Shown here: in pieces, positions 1 through 8,304 of the stretch
Numbering within the stretch: the stretch's first letter is position 1
Layout: the number at the start of each line of letters is the position of its first letter
Source: Candidatus Zixiibacteriota bacterium
GTDB lineage: Bacteria > Zixibacteria > MSB-5A5 > GN15 > PGXB01
DNA: 48,720 bases
Reading direction: 5' to 3'
Assembly (NCBI GenBank): GCA_900498245.1
Contig: LS998015.1
Coordinates: 2,592,927 to 2,641,646 of the forward strand
Made by a program: the position numbers and the translations under genes
Notes under the pieces: model-generated
Databases searched by the model: none
What the model saw: only the letters and a program-made list of their open reading frames with translations
Told to the model about the DNA's origin: nothing

Positions 1-6
1 TATTAA

Positions 7-546
7 TCATTTTATACTTTCTACGGTAATATTGTCATTGGTGTAAATACAGATTTGGGCGGCGATTTCGAGCGCCCGGCGGACGATTTCTTCGGCGGTC
101 TGCTGCGGTTTGGTAGAAATGATGGCGCGCGCCGCCGCTAAAGCGTACGGCCCCCCGGAACCGATCGCCAAAATGCCGTCATCCGGCTCGACCACCTCGC
201 CGGACCCGGCGATGAGAAGCGAATTTTTGGTATCGGCGACCGCGAGAAGGGCCTCCAATTTCTGAAGATATTTATCGGTCCGCCAGTCTTTGGCCAATTC
301 CACGGCGGCCCTGGGGAGATTACCCGAAAATTCCTCGATTTTTCCTTCAAATCGTTCGAACAGCGCCAGGGCGTCGGCGGCGGCCCCGGCAAACCCGGCC
401 AGAATTTTATCATTATAAAGGCGGCGAATCTTAATGGCTTTCGCCTTGACAATGGTATCATTAAAAGTGACCTGCCCGTCGCCGGCCATGGCGACACGGC
501 CCTTATATCTCAGCCCGATTATGGTTGTACCGTGCATCTGTGTCAT
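7..546 (-). CDS. hslV: ATP-dependent protease peptidase subunit HslV (ClpQ)
   Basis: Cytoplasmic proteasome-like peptidase that stacks as a double hexamer and degrades proteins unfolded by the HslU ATPase. The 179-residue length is normal. The N-terminus contains HGTTIIGLR, so Thr7 is the likely nucleophile, exposed by removal of a six-residue propeptide. The family signatures [23 protein letters not shown] and [14 protein letters not shown] are all present. The ATG at 546 is preceded by AAGGGTGA, a good ribosome site; a second in-frame ATG lies three codons in. It follows xerC on the same strand, and the stop is 7 bases from the window edge, so hslU would be expected just outside. Identification is secure. 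Confidence 0.96.
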   Translation of the reverse strand: MTQMHGTTIIGLRYKGRVAMAGDGQVTFNDTIVKAKAIKIRRLYNDKILAGFAGAAADALALFERFEGKIEEFSGNLPRAAVELAKDWRTDKYLQKLEALLAVADTKNSLLIAGSGEVVEPDDGILAIGSGGPYALAAARAIISTKPQQTAEEIVRRALEIAAQICIYTNDNITVESIK

Positions 547-561
547 AATTTATCACCCTTT

Positions 562-1452
562 TCAGGCCCGCGGGTGGGCCTTGTTATAAACCGCTTTCAA
601 CTGCTCGGCGGTAATATGAGTGTATTTCTGGGTCGTGGCCAGAGAGGCGTGCCCCAGCATTTCTTTGATGGCCAGAATATCGGCGCCGTTTTCAAGCATA
701 TGGGTGGCGAAACTGTGGCGAAGCATATGCGGGGTGACCCGTTTGCCCAGACGGGCGCAATAATTTCTGACAATCCGATCGACCGAGCGGACAGTCAGCG
801 GAGAGCCCTGATAATTGAGAAATAGATAACCCAGATTGTGCCGTCCGGAACCGATAAAATTTTCCCGAACCTCCAAATAATTTTCCAGGTCGCGATGCAG
901 GGCGGCGCCATAAGGGACAACCCTGACCTTGTTTCCTTTTCCCAGAACAGTCGCAGTGTGGCGGCGAAAATCCAAATCCGAGACTTTCAGCATGGTCAAT
1001 TCGGCCCGGCGAATACCGGTCAGATAAAAGAACGAAACCATGAGGTAGTCCCGCCACGCCAGATAAGTATCTTTTGCCAGAAATCCGAATAACTCCTCGG
1101 TTTCCTTTTGAGAGAGAAAGTCAGGAATTTTCTCGGTGTATTTCAACTTGCTTAATTTTGTCAGAAAGGGGATATATTTTTTATGCTGGGCCAGAAACCC
1201 CTGGAATCCGGACAGGGCGGAAATAAATCCGGCCAGGGTCCTGACCGAAACCGATTCGGCCCGTCTTTGAGCGAGGTATTTGCGGAGCAAGAGAACATTG
1301 AGTTTCGGCTCCGGGGGAGTCTTCTTATATTCCTCTTCCAAAAATTTCACCCAGCCCCTCAGGGAACGCCGGTAGGTTTCGATACTACCGGGGGACAGAC
1401 GACGTTTCTGAGCGAGATAATTTAAATACTCATTCAGGGTTTTATCGATCAT
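562..1452 (-). CDS. xerC: Tyrosine recombinase XerC-type
   Basis: Site-specific tyrosine recombinase, expected to act with XerD at dif to resolve chromosome dimers. The N-terminal SAM-like DNA-binding domain covers about residues 1-100 and the catalytic domain follows. Visible catalytic residues (296-residue numbering) are Arg148 in TGIRRAEL, Lys172 in GKGNK, His242 and Arg245 in HMLRHSFATHM, His268 in LGHAS and nucleophile Tyr277 in TTQKYTH. The ATG at 1452 was chosen; a TTG six codons upstream is possible and neither has a clear ribosome site. The call XerC rather than XerD rests on the neighbours: topA-xerC-hslV is the order known from Firmicutes cod-type loci. A second Xer enzyme lies at 31081-32001. 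Confidence 0.9.
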   Translation of the reverse strand: MIDKTLNEYLNYLAQKRRLSPGSIETYRRSLRGWVKFLEEEYKKTPPEPKLNVLLLRKYLAQRRAESVSVRTLAGFISALSGFQGFLAQHKKYIPFLTKLSKLKYTEKIPDFLSQKETEELFGFLAKDTYLAWRDYLMVSFFYLTGIRRAELTMLKVSDLDFRRHTATVLGKGNKVRVVPYGAALHRDLENYLEVRENFIGSGRHNLGYLFLNYQGSPLTVRSVDRIVRNYCARLGKRVTPHMLRHSFATHMLENGADILAIKEMLGHASLATTQKYTHITAEQLKAVYNKAHPRA

Positions 1453-1516
1453 GGGAAAATAATATGGCAATTATATAATGAGGTCAAATCAAAATTGGGC
1501 CGCGGGTTGGGCGGTA

Positions 1517-3766
1517 TTATTTGACGGCGGCCGGTTCCGGATTATTATGGGGCTCCGCCGTGAATTTGTGCTTACAGGTAGGGCAGTATTTATAGGCGCC
1601 GGTTTTCTGCGAAAATTTCTCGACAAGATAATTGTTCCCGCAATGGGGGCACGATTCATTAATCGGTTTGTCCCAGCTGACAAAATCGCACTTGGGATAA
1701 TTGGAACATCCAAAGAAAGTTCGTTTCCTTTTGGACTGCATCTGGATGACATTGCCGCCATCCTTGGGGCATTTGATTCCGGTCGGCAGGGACTGCGTAT
1801 TCTTGCATTTCGGGTAAGCCGAGCAAGCCAGGAATTTTCCAAATCGGCCGCTCTTGACAATCATCGGGGAGCCGCACTTTTCGCACTTGATATCGGTCGG
1901 GGCCGCCGGCTGTTCGTCGGCGTCAAGCGGCTTGGTGAAACGACATTCGGGAAACGCCGAGCAGGCGAGAAAACGGCCGTTCCGTCCCCATTTGATAACC
2001 ATCGGCGAACCGCATTTTTCACATTTTTCATCGGTCGCTTCAGTCATCGATTCTTTTATTTTTTTATGCTTTGTGGACAATTTGTCAAGCGTCTTTTCAA
2101 ACGGATTGTAAAACTCTTTTATAACATCAACCCAGTTTTCCTTGCCGATTTCGATCTGGTCAAGATCGGTTTCCATGTGAGCCGTGAATTTAATGTCAAA
2201 AATATTCGGGAAATATTCGACAAGGATTTTGTTGACGGTCTTCCCTAACTCGGTAGGAAACAGCCGCCGTTCCTTCATTTCAACATATTTCCGCTCGAGA
2301 ATTGTCGAAATAATGGTGGCGTAAGTTGACGGCCGCCCGATCCCCTCGGCCTCAAGGGTCTTAACCAGCATCGCTTCGGAGAATCTGGCCGGGGGTTTGG
2401 TGAAATGTTGGGACGGCTTCAATTCCAATAGGGTCAAAATATCGCCGTCTTTCAAATTGGGAATAAAATCAACCAGACCGTTTTCTCCGTTCTGGCCGTT
2501 TTCTTTGGCCTCCTGATATACTTTCAGGAAACCGTCGAATTTCAAACTCTGGGCGTGGGAATGAAATAGATATTTACCGGCCTTGATATCGACATCGGTG
2601 GTATCATAAACCGCCGGGGCCATTTGTGAGGCTACGAAGCGGTTCCAGATAAGGGAATACAATTTATATTGGTCTTTGGTCAGGAATTTTTTAATGGCGT
2701 CGGGAGATCTATCCATATAGGTCGGACGGATCGCTTCGTGGGCGTCCTGACTTCCCTTTTTGGCCCCGTATTTGATTCCGGACTTTGGCAGGTACGCATT
2801 CCCGTACTGCTCTTTGATAAAATCACGGACGGCGCCGATGGCGGTGTCGGCAATACGGGTCGAATCGGTGCGCATGTATGTAATGAGGCCGGTGGCCCCT
2901 TCGTCGCCCAGTTCCACCCCTTCATACAATTGCTGAGCCACCATCATGGTTTTCTTTGCGGAAAAATAGAGAGCCCGCGCCGACTCCTGCTGTAGCGTGC
3001 TGGTTATAAACGGCGGATAGGGCTTGCGAACTTTTTCCGATTTCTTGACCGACTCGACAATGAATTTTTCGTTACGGAGTTCAGCGGAAATTTTGTCCGC
3101 TTCGGCTTGATTTTTAATTTCCGGCTTGGCCCCGTCAATCTTCACCAATTTCGACCAGAGTTCGCCATCCCCATTTTTTAGCAGGGCCTCAATTTCCCAG
3201 TATTCCTCGATGACGAACGCTTCAATCTCGGCTTCCCGCTCACAGATAATGCGAAGCGCCACCGATTGAACCCGCCCGGCGGAAAGTCCGCGGGCGATGG
3301 TCTTCCACAGAAACGGAGAAACCTTATACCCGACCAGGCGATCCAGAACCCGCCGCGCCTGTTGGGCGTCGACCAAGTTCAAATCGATGTCGCGGGTATG
3401 TTCCATCGCTTCCAGAACGGCCGATTTGGTAATTTCATTAAAGGTCACACGGGTGATATTTTTCACCCCTTTGAGTTGCTTGGCAACATGCCAGGCAATC
3501 GCTTCCCCCTCGCGATCCGGATCCGGGGCGAGATAAATTTTTTCGGAATTTTTCGCGGCCTCTCGCAATTTCTCGATGACTTTCTCTTTGCCTTTGATGG
3601 TGACATAATCGATTTTGAAATTGTCATCGGGATCGACGCCCAATTTCGATTTGGGCAAATCTCTGATATGGCCGATGGTCGGCAGAATTTCGAAGCTTCG
3701 CCCCAGGAATTTTTTAAGGGTCCGGGACTTGGCCGGGGATTCGACAATCAGAAGATTTTTTGCCAC
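1517..3766 (-). CDS. topA: DNA topoisomerase I (type IA)
   Basis: Relaxes negative supercoils by single-strand passage. The 749-residue protein has an N-terminal Toprim domain (Glu9 in IVESPAKS; Asp82, Asp84 and Glu86 in PDPDREGE), then the type IA core with catalytic Tyr297 in GLITYMRTDS. Four zinc-finger-like modules sit near the C-terminus. The first two are CxxC...C(x4)C fingers starting CEKCGSPM. The third begins CPKDGG, so it lacks the second Cys of its first pair. The fourth is CPHC...CPTC. The start is GTG at 3766 with AGGA nine bases upstream. It sits 24 bases after rpoZ and 64 bases before xerC, apparently in one transcription unit. Confidence 0.97.
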   Translation of the reverse strand: MAKNLLIVESPAKSRTLKKFLGRSFEILPTIGHIRDLPKSKLGVDPDDNFKIDYVTIKGKEKVIEKLREAAKNSEKIYLAPDPDREGEAIAWHVAKQLKGVKNITRVTFNEITKSAVLEAMEHTRDIDLNLVDAQQARRVLDRLVGYKVSPFLWKTIARGLSAGRVQSVALRIICEREAEIEAFVIEEYWEIEALLKNGDGELWSKLVKIDGAKPEIKNQAEADKISAELRNEKFIVESVKKSEKVRKPYPPFITSTLQQESARALYFSAKKTMMVAQQLYEGVELGDEGATGLITYMRTDSTRIADTAIGAVRDFIKEQYGNAYLPKSGIKYGAKKGSQDAHEAIRPTYMDRSPDAIKKFLTKDQYKLYSLIWNRFVASQMAPAVYDTTDVDIKAGKYLFHSHAQSLKFDGFLKVYQEAKENGQNGENGLVDFIPNLKDGDILTLLELKPSQHFTKPPARFSEAMLVKTLEAEGIGRPSTYATIISTILERKYVEMKERRLFPTELGKTVNKILVEYFPNIFDIKFTAHMETDLDQIEIGKENWVDVIKEFYNPFEKTLDKLSTKHKKIKESMTEATDEKCEKCGSPMVIKWGRNGRFLACSAFPECRFTKPLDADEQPAAPTDIKCEKCGSPMIVKSGRFGKFLACSAYPKCKNTQSLPTGIKCPKDGGNVIQMQSKRKRTFFGCSNYPKCDFVSWDKPINESCPHCGNNYLVEKFSQKTGAYKYCPTCKHKFTAEPHNNPEPAAVK

Positions 3767-3790
3767 GATATTATTCCTATCCTTATTAAA

Positions 3791-4015
3791 TCAATGTTGC
3801 TGACGACGACGGAATTTCACTTTGCCCGTCATTAAATCCTGCAGTGCCAGGGTGGTAACTTTGCGCCCGTCGATAACTTCGGCATTTTCGCCCAAACGTT
3901 CCAGTTGAGCCAGGCGAAAAGCGTTGACCTGACGGGCCCGTTGAGCGGCCAGAAGAACCGCTTCGTAACGATTTTCGGTCAACTTATCCAATTCCTCAAA
4001 CGACATCTTGGCCAC
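3791..4015 (-). CDS. rpoZ: RNA polymerase omega subunit
   Basis: A 74-residue homologue of omega, which chaperones the beta-prime subunit and stabilises RNA polymerase. The conserved omega core reads ENRYEAVLLAAQRARQVN (about residues 14-31), followed by a short KVTTLALQDL helix and a basic tail. The start is ambiguous. A GTG at 4015 has AGGAGG only four bases upstream, whereas the ATG at 4006 would be 13 bases away, so GTG is preferred. It lies between gmk (23-base gap) and topA (24-base gap); gmk-rpoZ linkage is widespread in bacteria and supports the call. Confidence 0.9.
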   Translation of the reverse strand: MAKMSFEELDKLTENRYEAVLLAAQRARQVNAFRLAQLERLGENAEVIDGRKVTTLALQDLMTGKVKFRRRQQH

Positions 4016-4039
4016 AGCGCCTCCTATGATTGCTGGTAT

Positions 4040-4663
4040 TTAACCGACGATTCGGCTAATATGTTCCAAGTCCAGGTTGTCGTATCGACAATGAAGAGAA
4101 TCGACAATTGTCTTGACTTCTTTAACAGCGGTAGTAAGGTCTTTATTTATTACGACATATTCGAATTTTCTGAACAATTTCATTTCACTCAAAGCGCGGC
4201 TCTGACGGATCTTAAACTGACTGTCATCCTCCGTCCCGCGCTTTTTCAGGCGGCGTTTCAGTTCGTCCTTGCCGGGAGGCAGAATAAAAATGCTGGCCGC
4301 CATCGGATATTTATATTTCAGCGCAAAAGCCCCTTTGACATCGACATCCAGCAGAATTACCCCGCCCTTTTTCAGGACATCATCGAGCGGCTTGCGCGGC
4401 GTGCCGTAATAGAAGCGGTGCACCTGGCAAGATTCGGCGAACTCATGCCTTTTTCGCCGCCGGACAAATTCGGGATAATCGACAAACCAGTATTCGCGAC
4501 CGTTGCGTTCGTTGCGGCGCGGCGGACGGGTGGTGACAGAAATCGAAAACTGCCAGCCCTCCTTACGGTTGCGGGGCGAGAGAAGTTTCCTGCAGATGGA
4601 ACTCTTGCCGCCGCCGGAGGGCGAAGAAATAATAATGATTTTCCCTTTTCCGCTTTTAGACAT
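4040..4663 (-). CDS. gmk: Guanylate kinase
   Basis: Phosphorylates GMP to GDP with ATP. From the ATG at 4663 the protein is 207 residues, the normal length. It has a P-loop SSPSGGGKSS near residues 13-22, the GMP-binding region SVTTRPPRRNERNGREYWFV, and the lid/core segment LDVDVKGAFALK. The open frame extends 18 codons upstream into yicC, but that part has no family similarity and ATG 4663 gives the expected N-terminus MSKSGKGKIIII. The gap from the yicC stop is 16 bases, so the pair is almost certainly co-transcribed. Confidence 0.95.
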   Translation of the reverse strand: MSKSGKGKIIIISSPSGGGKSSICRKLLSPRNRKEGWQFSISVTTRPPRRNERNGREYWFVDYPEFVRRRKRHEFAESCQVHRFYYGTPRKPLDDVLKKGGVILLDVDVKGAFALKYKYPMAASIFILPPGKDELKRRLKKRGTEDDSQFKIRQSRALSEMKLFRKFEYVVINKDLTTAVKEVKTIVDSLHCRYDNLDLEHISRIVG

Positions 4664-4679
4664 ATGGCCGAAAGATCCC

Positions 4680-5555
4680 CTATTCAATATTCTGCACCTG
4701 TTCACGCATTTTTTCAATTTCTTCTTTCAGTTCCAGAACAGCCTTCGAAATGGAGGCTACCGCCGATTTGGAGCCAATCGTGTTGGCTTCGCGATTCAAT
4801 TCCTGCAGAATAAAGTTGAGTCTCTTGCCGACCGAGTCGGTCCCCTTAAGATCGGCCCCGAATTGTTTGAGATGGCTGCGGAAACGGACACATTCTTCGG
4901 TGATATCGGAACGTTCGGCAAAATAGGCCACTTCTTCTTCCAGCCGGGCCCCATCGGCGGTCCGATTATCGAGAACTTCATTTATCCGCCGAGTCAATTT
5001 TTCACGATAGCGGGAAATATTCTGGGATGAGTCTTTCTCAATCTTCCCGATTCGTTCCGTGAGGAATGAAAGACGACCGCGAAAGTCCTTCTCAAGATGG
5101 GTTCCTTCTTTATGGCGCATAGTGACCAGCCCGTCCAGCGCCTTCTTGGTAACTTTTTCTATGATCGGCCAAATCCTTTTTTCAAGATCTTCCGATTTAT
5201 CGACCCGGAAAATGTCGGGGAAGGCCACCAGATGTCCGATTTCTATTTCCCCTTTGAGGTTATATTTTTTCTTGAGAGCCTGCAATTCTCCCAAAGCGCT
5301 TTCGGCCAGGCTGCGATTGACTGTCAGGCGATCAATTCCGAAACCATAGTCTTCATAATTAAACAGAAGGCTGACTTTCCCCCGGCTCAATTTGGAGGCC
5401 ACCAGTTCTTTCAGGCGGGGCTCCAGAAACCCCAATTGCTTCGGCAATCGAAAAGAAAATTCAAGATATCGATTGTTAACTGAGGAAACCTCGACAGAAA
5501 CCGCTAATTGGCGATTCCTGAAATCGGCTTTCCCGTAACCGGTCATTGAATTCAT
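4680..5555 (-). CDS. yicC: YicC/YloC family endoribonuclease
   Basis: YicC proteins are an endoribonuclease family; E. coli YicC takes part in small-RNA turnover. The N-terminal signature NSMTGYGKAD is directly visible, and the C-terminal DUF1732 hallmark appears as NFILQELNREANTIGSK followed by an ELKEEIEKMREQVQNIE helix. The ATG at 5555 is chosen because AAGGGT lies just upstream; an in-frame TTG at 5570 would swallow that site. The length of 291 residues fits the family. It heads the yicC-gmk-rpoZ-topA-xerC-hslV series, with a TTGACA promoter directly upstream. Confidence 0.93.
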   Translation of the reverse strand: MNSMTGYGKADFRNRQLAVSVEVSSVNNRYLEFSFRLPKQLGFLEPRLKELVASKLSRGKVSLLFNYEDYGFGIDRLTVNRSLAESALGELQALKKKYNLKGEIEIGHLVAFPDIFRVDKSEDLEKRIWPIIEKVTKKALDGLVTMRHKEGTHLEKDFRGRLSFLTERIGKIEKDSSQNISRYREKLTRRINEVLDNRTADGARLEEEVAYFAERSDITEECVRFRSHLKQFGADLKGTDSVGKRLNFILQELNREANTIGSKSAVASISKAVLELKEEIEKMREQVQNIE

Positions 5556-5582
5556 AATCGGACCCTTCAAAAATTGGCTGTA

Positions 5583-5610
5583 AAAATATAAAGAAAAACC
5601 GGTTTGTCAA
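5583..5610 (-). promoter_or_regulatory. Putative sigma-70 promoter of yicC operon
   Basis: On the minus strand, TTGACA (5605-5610) and TATTTT (5583-5588) are separated by 16 bases, 28 bases upstream of the yicC start. It sits in the only gap between the MFS gene and yicC. The same TTGACA-16-TATTTT arrangement occurs upstream of the MBL hydrolase gene at 48010-48037. Confidence 0.5.
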
Positions 5611-5613
5611 CCG

Positions 5614-7026
5614 CTAAGAGGTCACATTCGTTTTTTCGGCAAGATTCTTGCCTCGCAGAAGGCTCGCAATTGCCCCGATCAGCACGACGGCGGCGACAAA
5701 GGCAAAATCCATCTTAAATCCATATATAAAAGCGAGATCTATATCGGAATCGGCCCTTAGGAAAAGATTTTGATAATAATTGAGAAGTGCCATCGATAGC
5801 CCGACACCAAAGGCCATGCTGAGACTTCGGGTCGTGGATAGTATCCCTGAGGCCGACCCCAGCTGCAATTTTCTGACCGATCCCATAATACTTGAAGTAT
5901 TCGGGGTGCCAAAGACTCCCATTCCGAGGCCGATAAAAGCCAGCGAGAAAATAATTGAGTCTAAACCGGAAGACGCATCAAGGAATCGTACCATCCAAAC
6001 CCCGGCCAGGAGGATAACTATACCCGTGGTCGAGATAATCCGGGCTTGAAATTTATCGGCAAGATAACCGGCCAGAGGAGCCGTGATAAATCCGCAAATC
6101 GGAATAACCATCAATATCAGGCCGACTTCTTCCGGTTCAAATTTCTTTATCTGTTCCAGATAGAATGGCAATATGACGCTCACGGCGGAAAGCCCGATGA
6201 ACACCATAAAAAGAGCCAGAAGCGAAAAAGAGAAAATTTTATTCTTAAACAGGTCCAATCCGATCAAGCGCGTTTGAGGATTATATTCGAAATAAAAAAA
6301 CAGGGCGAAACTGATTCCGGCGACCGCCAGTCCGGCGGCGATTATTGCCGGAGTTATTATATGACGGCCATAAAAGGAAAAGGCCAGCATCAAAGTAAGA
6401 AAGCCGAAAGAGAGACTTCCGGCTCCCGGCAAATGAATTTTGCGATCCGGATCGGCGACCGGGAAATCTCTTATAAATCGGAATGTCAGATAAATCCCCA
6501 GAAGGCCGAGAGGGAGATTGACAAAAAACACCCATCTCCACCCCAGACCGCCGACAATAAAACCGCCCAGAGGAGGCCCGAGCATTAAGCCGGTCGCGAC
6601 TACCATGGCAATCGATGCCAGGCCCCGGCCCCGTTCCGATTCCGGGAAGGTTTTGGTTATCATGGCCGGACCCACCGACACCAAAAGTGCCGCGCCAATT
6701 CCCTGAAGGGCCCGCATGGCAATCAAGAAATAGATATTGAATGATAATCCGCAGAGGGCCGAGCCCAAAATAAAGAGGAGAAAGCCGTAATAATATGATT
6801 TCTGGTACCCTTTCTTCTCCGAAATGACTCCGAAAACCATAAGTAGAGAAATAATGGAAATGGCGTAGGCGATTATTACCCAGCCGACCGTATCCATCGA
6901 CGCACCCATTTCCCGGCTGATGGTCGGCAAAGAAACATTGACGATGGAGGAATCGAGGGTGCCCAGAAAGGTCGCCAGGCCGGTAATTATCAGGGCCTTA
7001 TATTTATATTTGGTCAGATCGGTCAT
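5614..7026 (-). CDS. MFS multidrug exporter, DHA2 (EmrB/QacA) type
   Basis: Inner-membrane proton-driven exporter of 470 residues with about 14 hydrophobic segments. Family motifs visible: LDSSIVNVSLPTISREM in the first membrane segment (motif D1), a weak motif A in GVISEKKGYQKSYYYG, and the antiporter motif C near GLMLGPPLGGFIVGG. The substrate cannot be told from sequence. ATG 7026 is the first start and has no strong ribosome site. It is transcribed away from the sigma-factor gene and its stop abuts the yicC promoter. No accessory HlyD-type membrane-fusion protein lies beside it, unlike many EmrAB pairs. Confidence 0.9.
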   Translation of the reverse strand: MTDLTKYKYKALIITGLATFLGTLDSSIVNVSLPTISREMGASMDTVGWVIIAYAISIISLLMVFGVISEKKGYQKSYYYGFLLFILGSALCGLSFNIYFLIAMRALQGIGAALLVSVGPAMITKTFPESERGRGLASIAMVVATGLMLGPPLGGFIVGGLGWRWVFFVNLPLGLLGIYLTFRFIRDFPVADPDRKIHLPGAGSLSFGFLTLMLAFSFYGRHIITPAIIAAGLAVAGISFALFFYFEYNPQTRLIGLDLFKNKIFSFSLLALFMVFIGLSAVSVILPFYLEQIKKFEPEEVGLILMVIPICGFITAPLAGYLADKFQARIISTTGIVILLAGVWMVRFLDASSGLDSIIFSLAFIGLGMGVFGTPNTSSIMGSVRKLQLGSASGILSTTRSLSMAFGVGLSMALLNYYQNLFLRADSDIDLAFIYGFKMDFAFVAAVVLIGAIASLLRGKNLAEKTNVTS

Positions 7027-7191
7027 CGGAATTCATTACGAAATCTTACAACCTGTTGTCCAAATAAAAGTTGACTTTAATGGGCGGAATGATAATCTTC
7101 GCTGATAATTGAGTCAATCGATTTATTTTGAACATGACCGGAATTGTTTCGTCGCTATGGTAGATATGTTGCAAAGCGGGTCCCGCAAATA

Positions 7192-7752
7192 ATGGAACTA
7201 CGGGATCTGGTCGGCAGATTTATCCAGGGAGACCAGAAGGCTTTTACCGAACTGGTCAGGAGGTACGAGCGGAAGGTATATTCGATTGCCTATCGAATCT
7301 TGGAAAACCATCTTGACGCCGATGAAGTGACTCAGGAAACCTTTGTCAGGATATATGAGAAACGCCACGAGATACGAGATGCAAGTTTCTTTACCAGCCT
7401 GGTCCTGAGAATCGCGACCAATTACGCCATCGACCTGCTCCGCAAAAAGCAGCGGCGCTTTATTTCGGTGGATGATGAGACCGAGATGATGCCGGCGGTC
7501 GAGGTGGAAATGGCGGCCTTAACGGAGGCCCCCGATTTCGCCCTTCTCAACGAGGAATTGGCGACGATCATCGATAAGGGGATCGGGCTCCTGCCGACCC
7601 GCCAGAGGGTGACGATAATTCTCCATGATGTCGAGGGTTATTCCAAGACGGAAGTGGCGATGGCGATGGGATGTCCCGAAGCTACGGTCCGCTCCAATTT
7701 GCATGTCGCCCGGGCAAAATTGAAAAAATGGCTGGCGAAGAGAATAAAGTGA
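7192..7752 (+). CDS. RNA polymerase sigma factor, ECF-like sigma-70
   Basis: A 186-residue alternative sigma factor. Region 2 includes VRRYERKVYSIAYRILENH and DADEVTQETFVRIYE; region 4 includes LLPTRQRVTIIL and the helix-turn-helix EVAMAMGCPEATVRSNLHVA. It has no regions 1 or 3, as in ECF sigma factors. ATG 7192 gives the typical short N-terminus; a TTG 48 bases upstream keeps the frame open but looks non-coding. The next gene encodes a zinc-finger anti-sigma protein nine bases downstream, the usual partner arrangement. The signal sensed is unknown. Confidence 0.93.
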   Translation: MELRDLVGRFIQGDQKAFTELVRRYERKVYSIAYRILENHLDADEVTQETFVRIYEKRHEIRDASFFTSLVLRIATNYAIDLLRKKQRRFISVDDETEMMPAVEVEMAALTEAPDFALLNEELATIIDKGIGLLPTRQRVTIILHDVEGYSKTEVAMAMGCPEATVRSNLHVARAKLKKWLAKRIK

Positions 7753-7761
7753 GGAAAGAAG

Positions 7762-8304
7762 ATGAATTGCCGTGAAATCCGTTATTATATCGATGATTAT
7801 CTGGTGGGGAATCTGTCGCCGGGACTGAAGGAGGGTTTTGAATTGCACCTTCAATCCTGTTTCGATTGCCGCGATTATGTCGACGAAGAGAAAAATCTGC
7901 GGGATCGGTTTCGGAATCTCCCGACACCGCAACCCCCGGAAAGTTATTGGCAGCAGTTGGAAACAAAAATCGGCGCCCGGGTACTGGCAAGCGAGATAAA
8001 CAGGATCGGCGGGGGATATCTCCCATCCCCCTCCAAATCGGTATGGCCGATATTGGTTCCTCTGGCGGCCGTGCTGGCTCTTCTGTTTCTGTCATTTTCA
8101 TGGCAGGCGCCGGGCGGCCGGAAGGTCTCGATTTTCTCTCCGGAATTAATCGGAAACTACTCTGTTGTATATGAGGAATTTCAATCCGATACGACCTCGG
8201 TTCCGGAAATTATGAATTCCCTTCTTCTGACATCCCCGGGGACGGCGGGCTATGGATTAATTCAAATGGAGCGCCTGACCCGAATGGGCTGGGAGGAGTA
8301 CTAA
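7762..8304 (+). CDS. Zinc-finger (zf-HC2) anti-sigma factor with one membrane span
   Basis: A 180-residue protein, the probable membrane-anchored inhibitor of the sigma factor just upstream. The cytoplasmic N-terminus carries the anti-sigma zinc motif His29-x3-Cys33-x2-Cys36 (HLQSCFDC), with Cys3 as a possible extra ligand. A single hydrophobic segment at about residues 94-114 is followed by a roughly 65-residue extracytoplasmic tail with no recognised domain. ATG 7762 has GAGGAAAGAAG upstream. Its stop directly touches the start of the lipoprotein gene, so the three genes form one unit. Confidence 0.85.
   Translation: MNCREIRYYIDDYLVGNLSPGLKEGFELHLQSCFDCRDYVDEEKNLRDRFRNLPTPQPPESYWQQLETKIGARVLASEINRIGGGYLPSPSKSVWPILVPLAAVLALLFLSFSWQAPGGRKVSIFSPELIGNYSVVYEEFQSDTTSVPEIMNSLLLTSPGTAGYGLIQMERLTRMGWEEY

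Noticed and set aside
1478-2248. Plus-strand open frame of 256 codons inside topA
   Set aside because: Antisense to the zinc-finger and core region of topA; no domain or ribosome site.
5591-5613. Terminator after the MFS gene
   Set aside because: CGGTT-GACA-AACCG is only a 5-bp stem and overlaps a better explanation, the TTGACA box of the yicC promoter.
7071-7109. Promoter for the sigma-factor operon (TTGACT at 7071 with GATAAT boxes)
   Set aside because: The two GATAAT boxes are 14 and 27 bases from TTGACT, neither a workable spacing; left unassigned.
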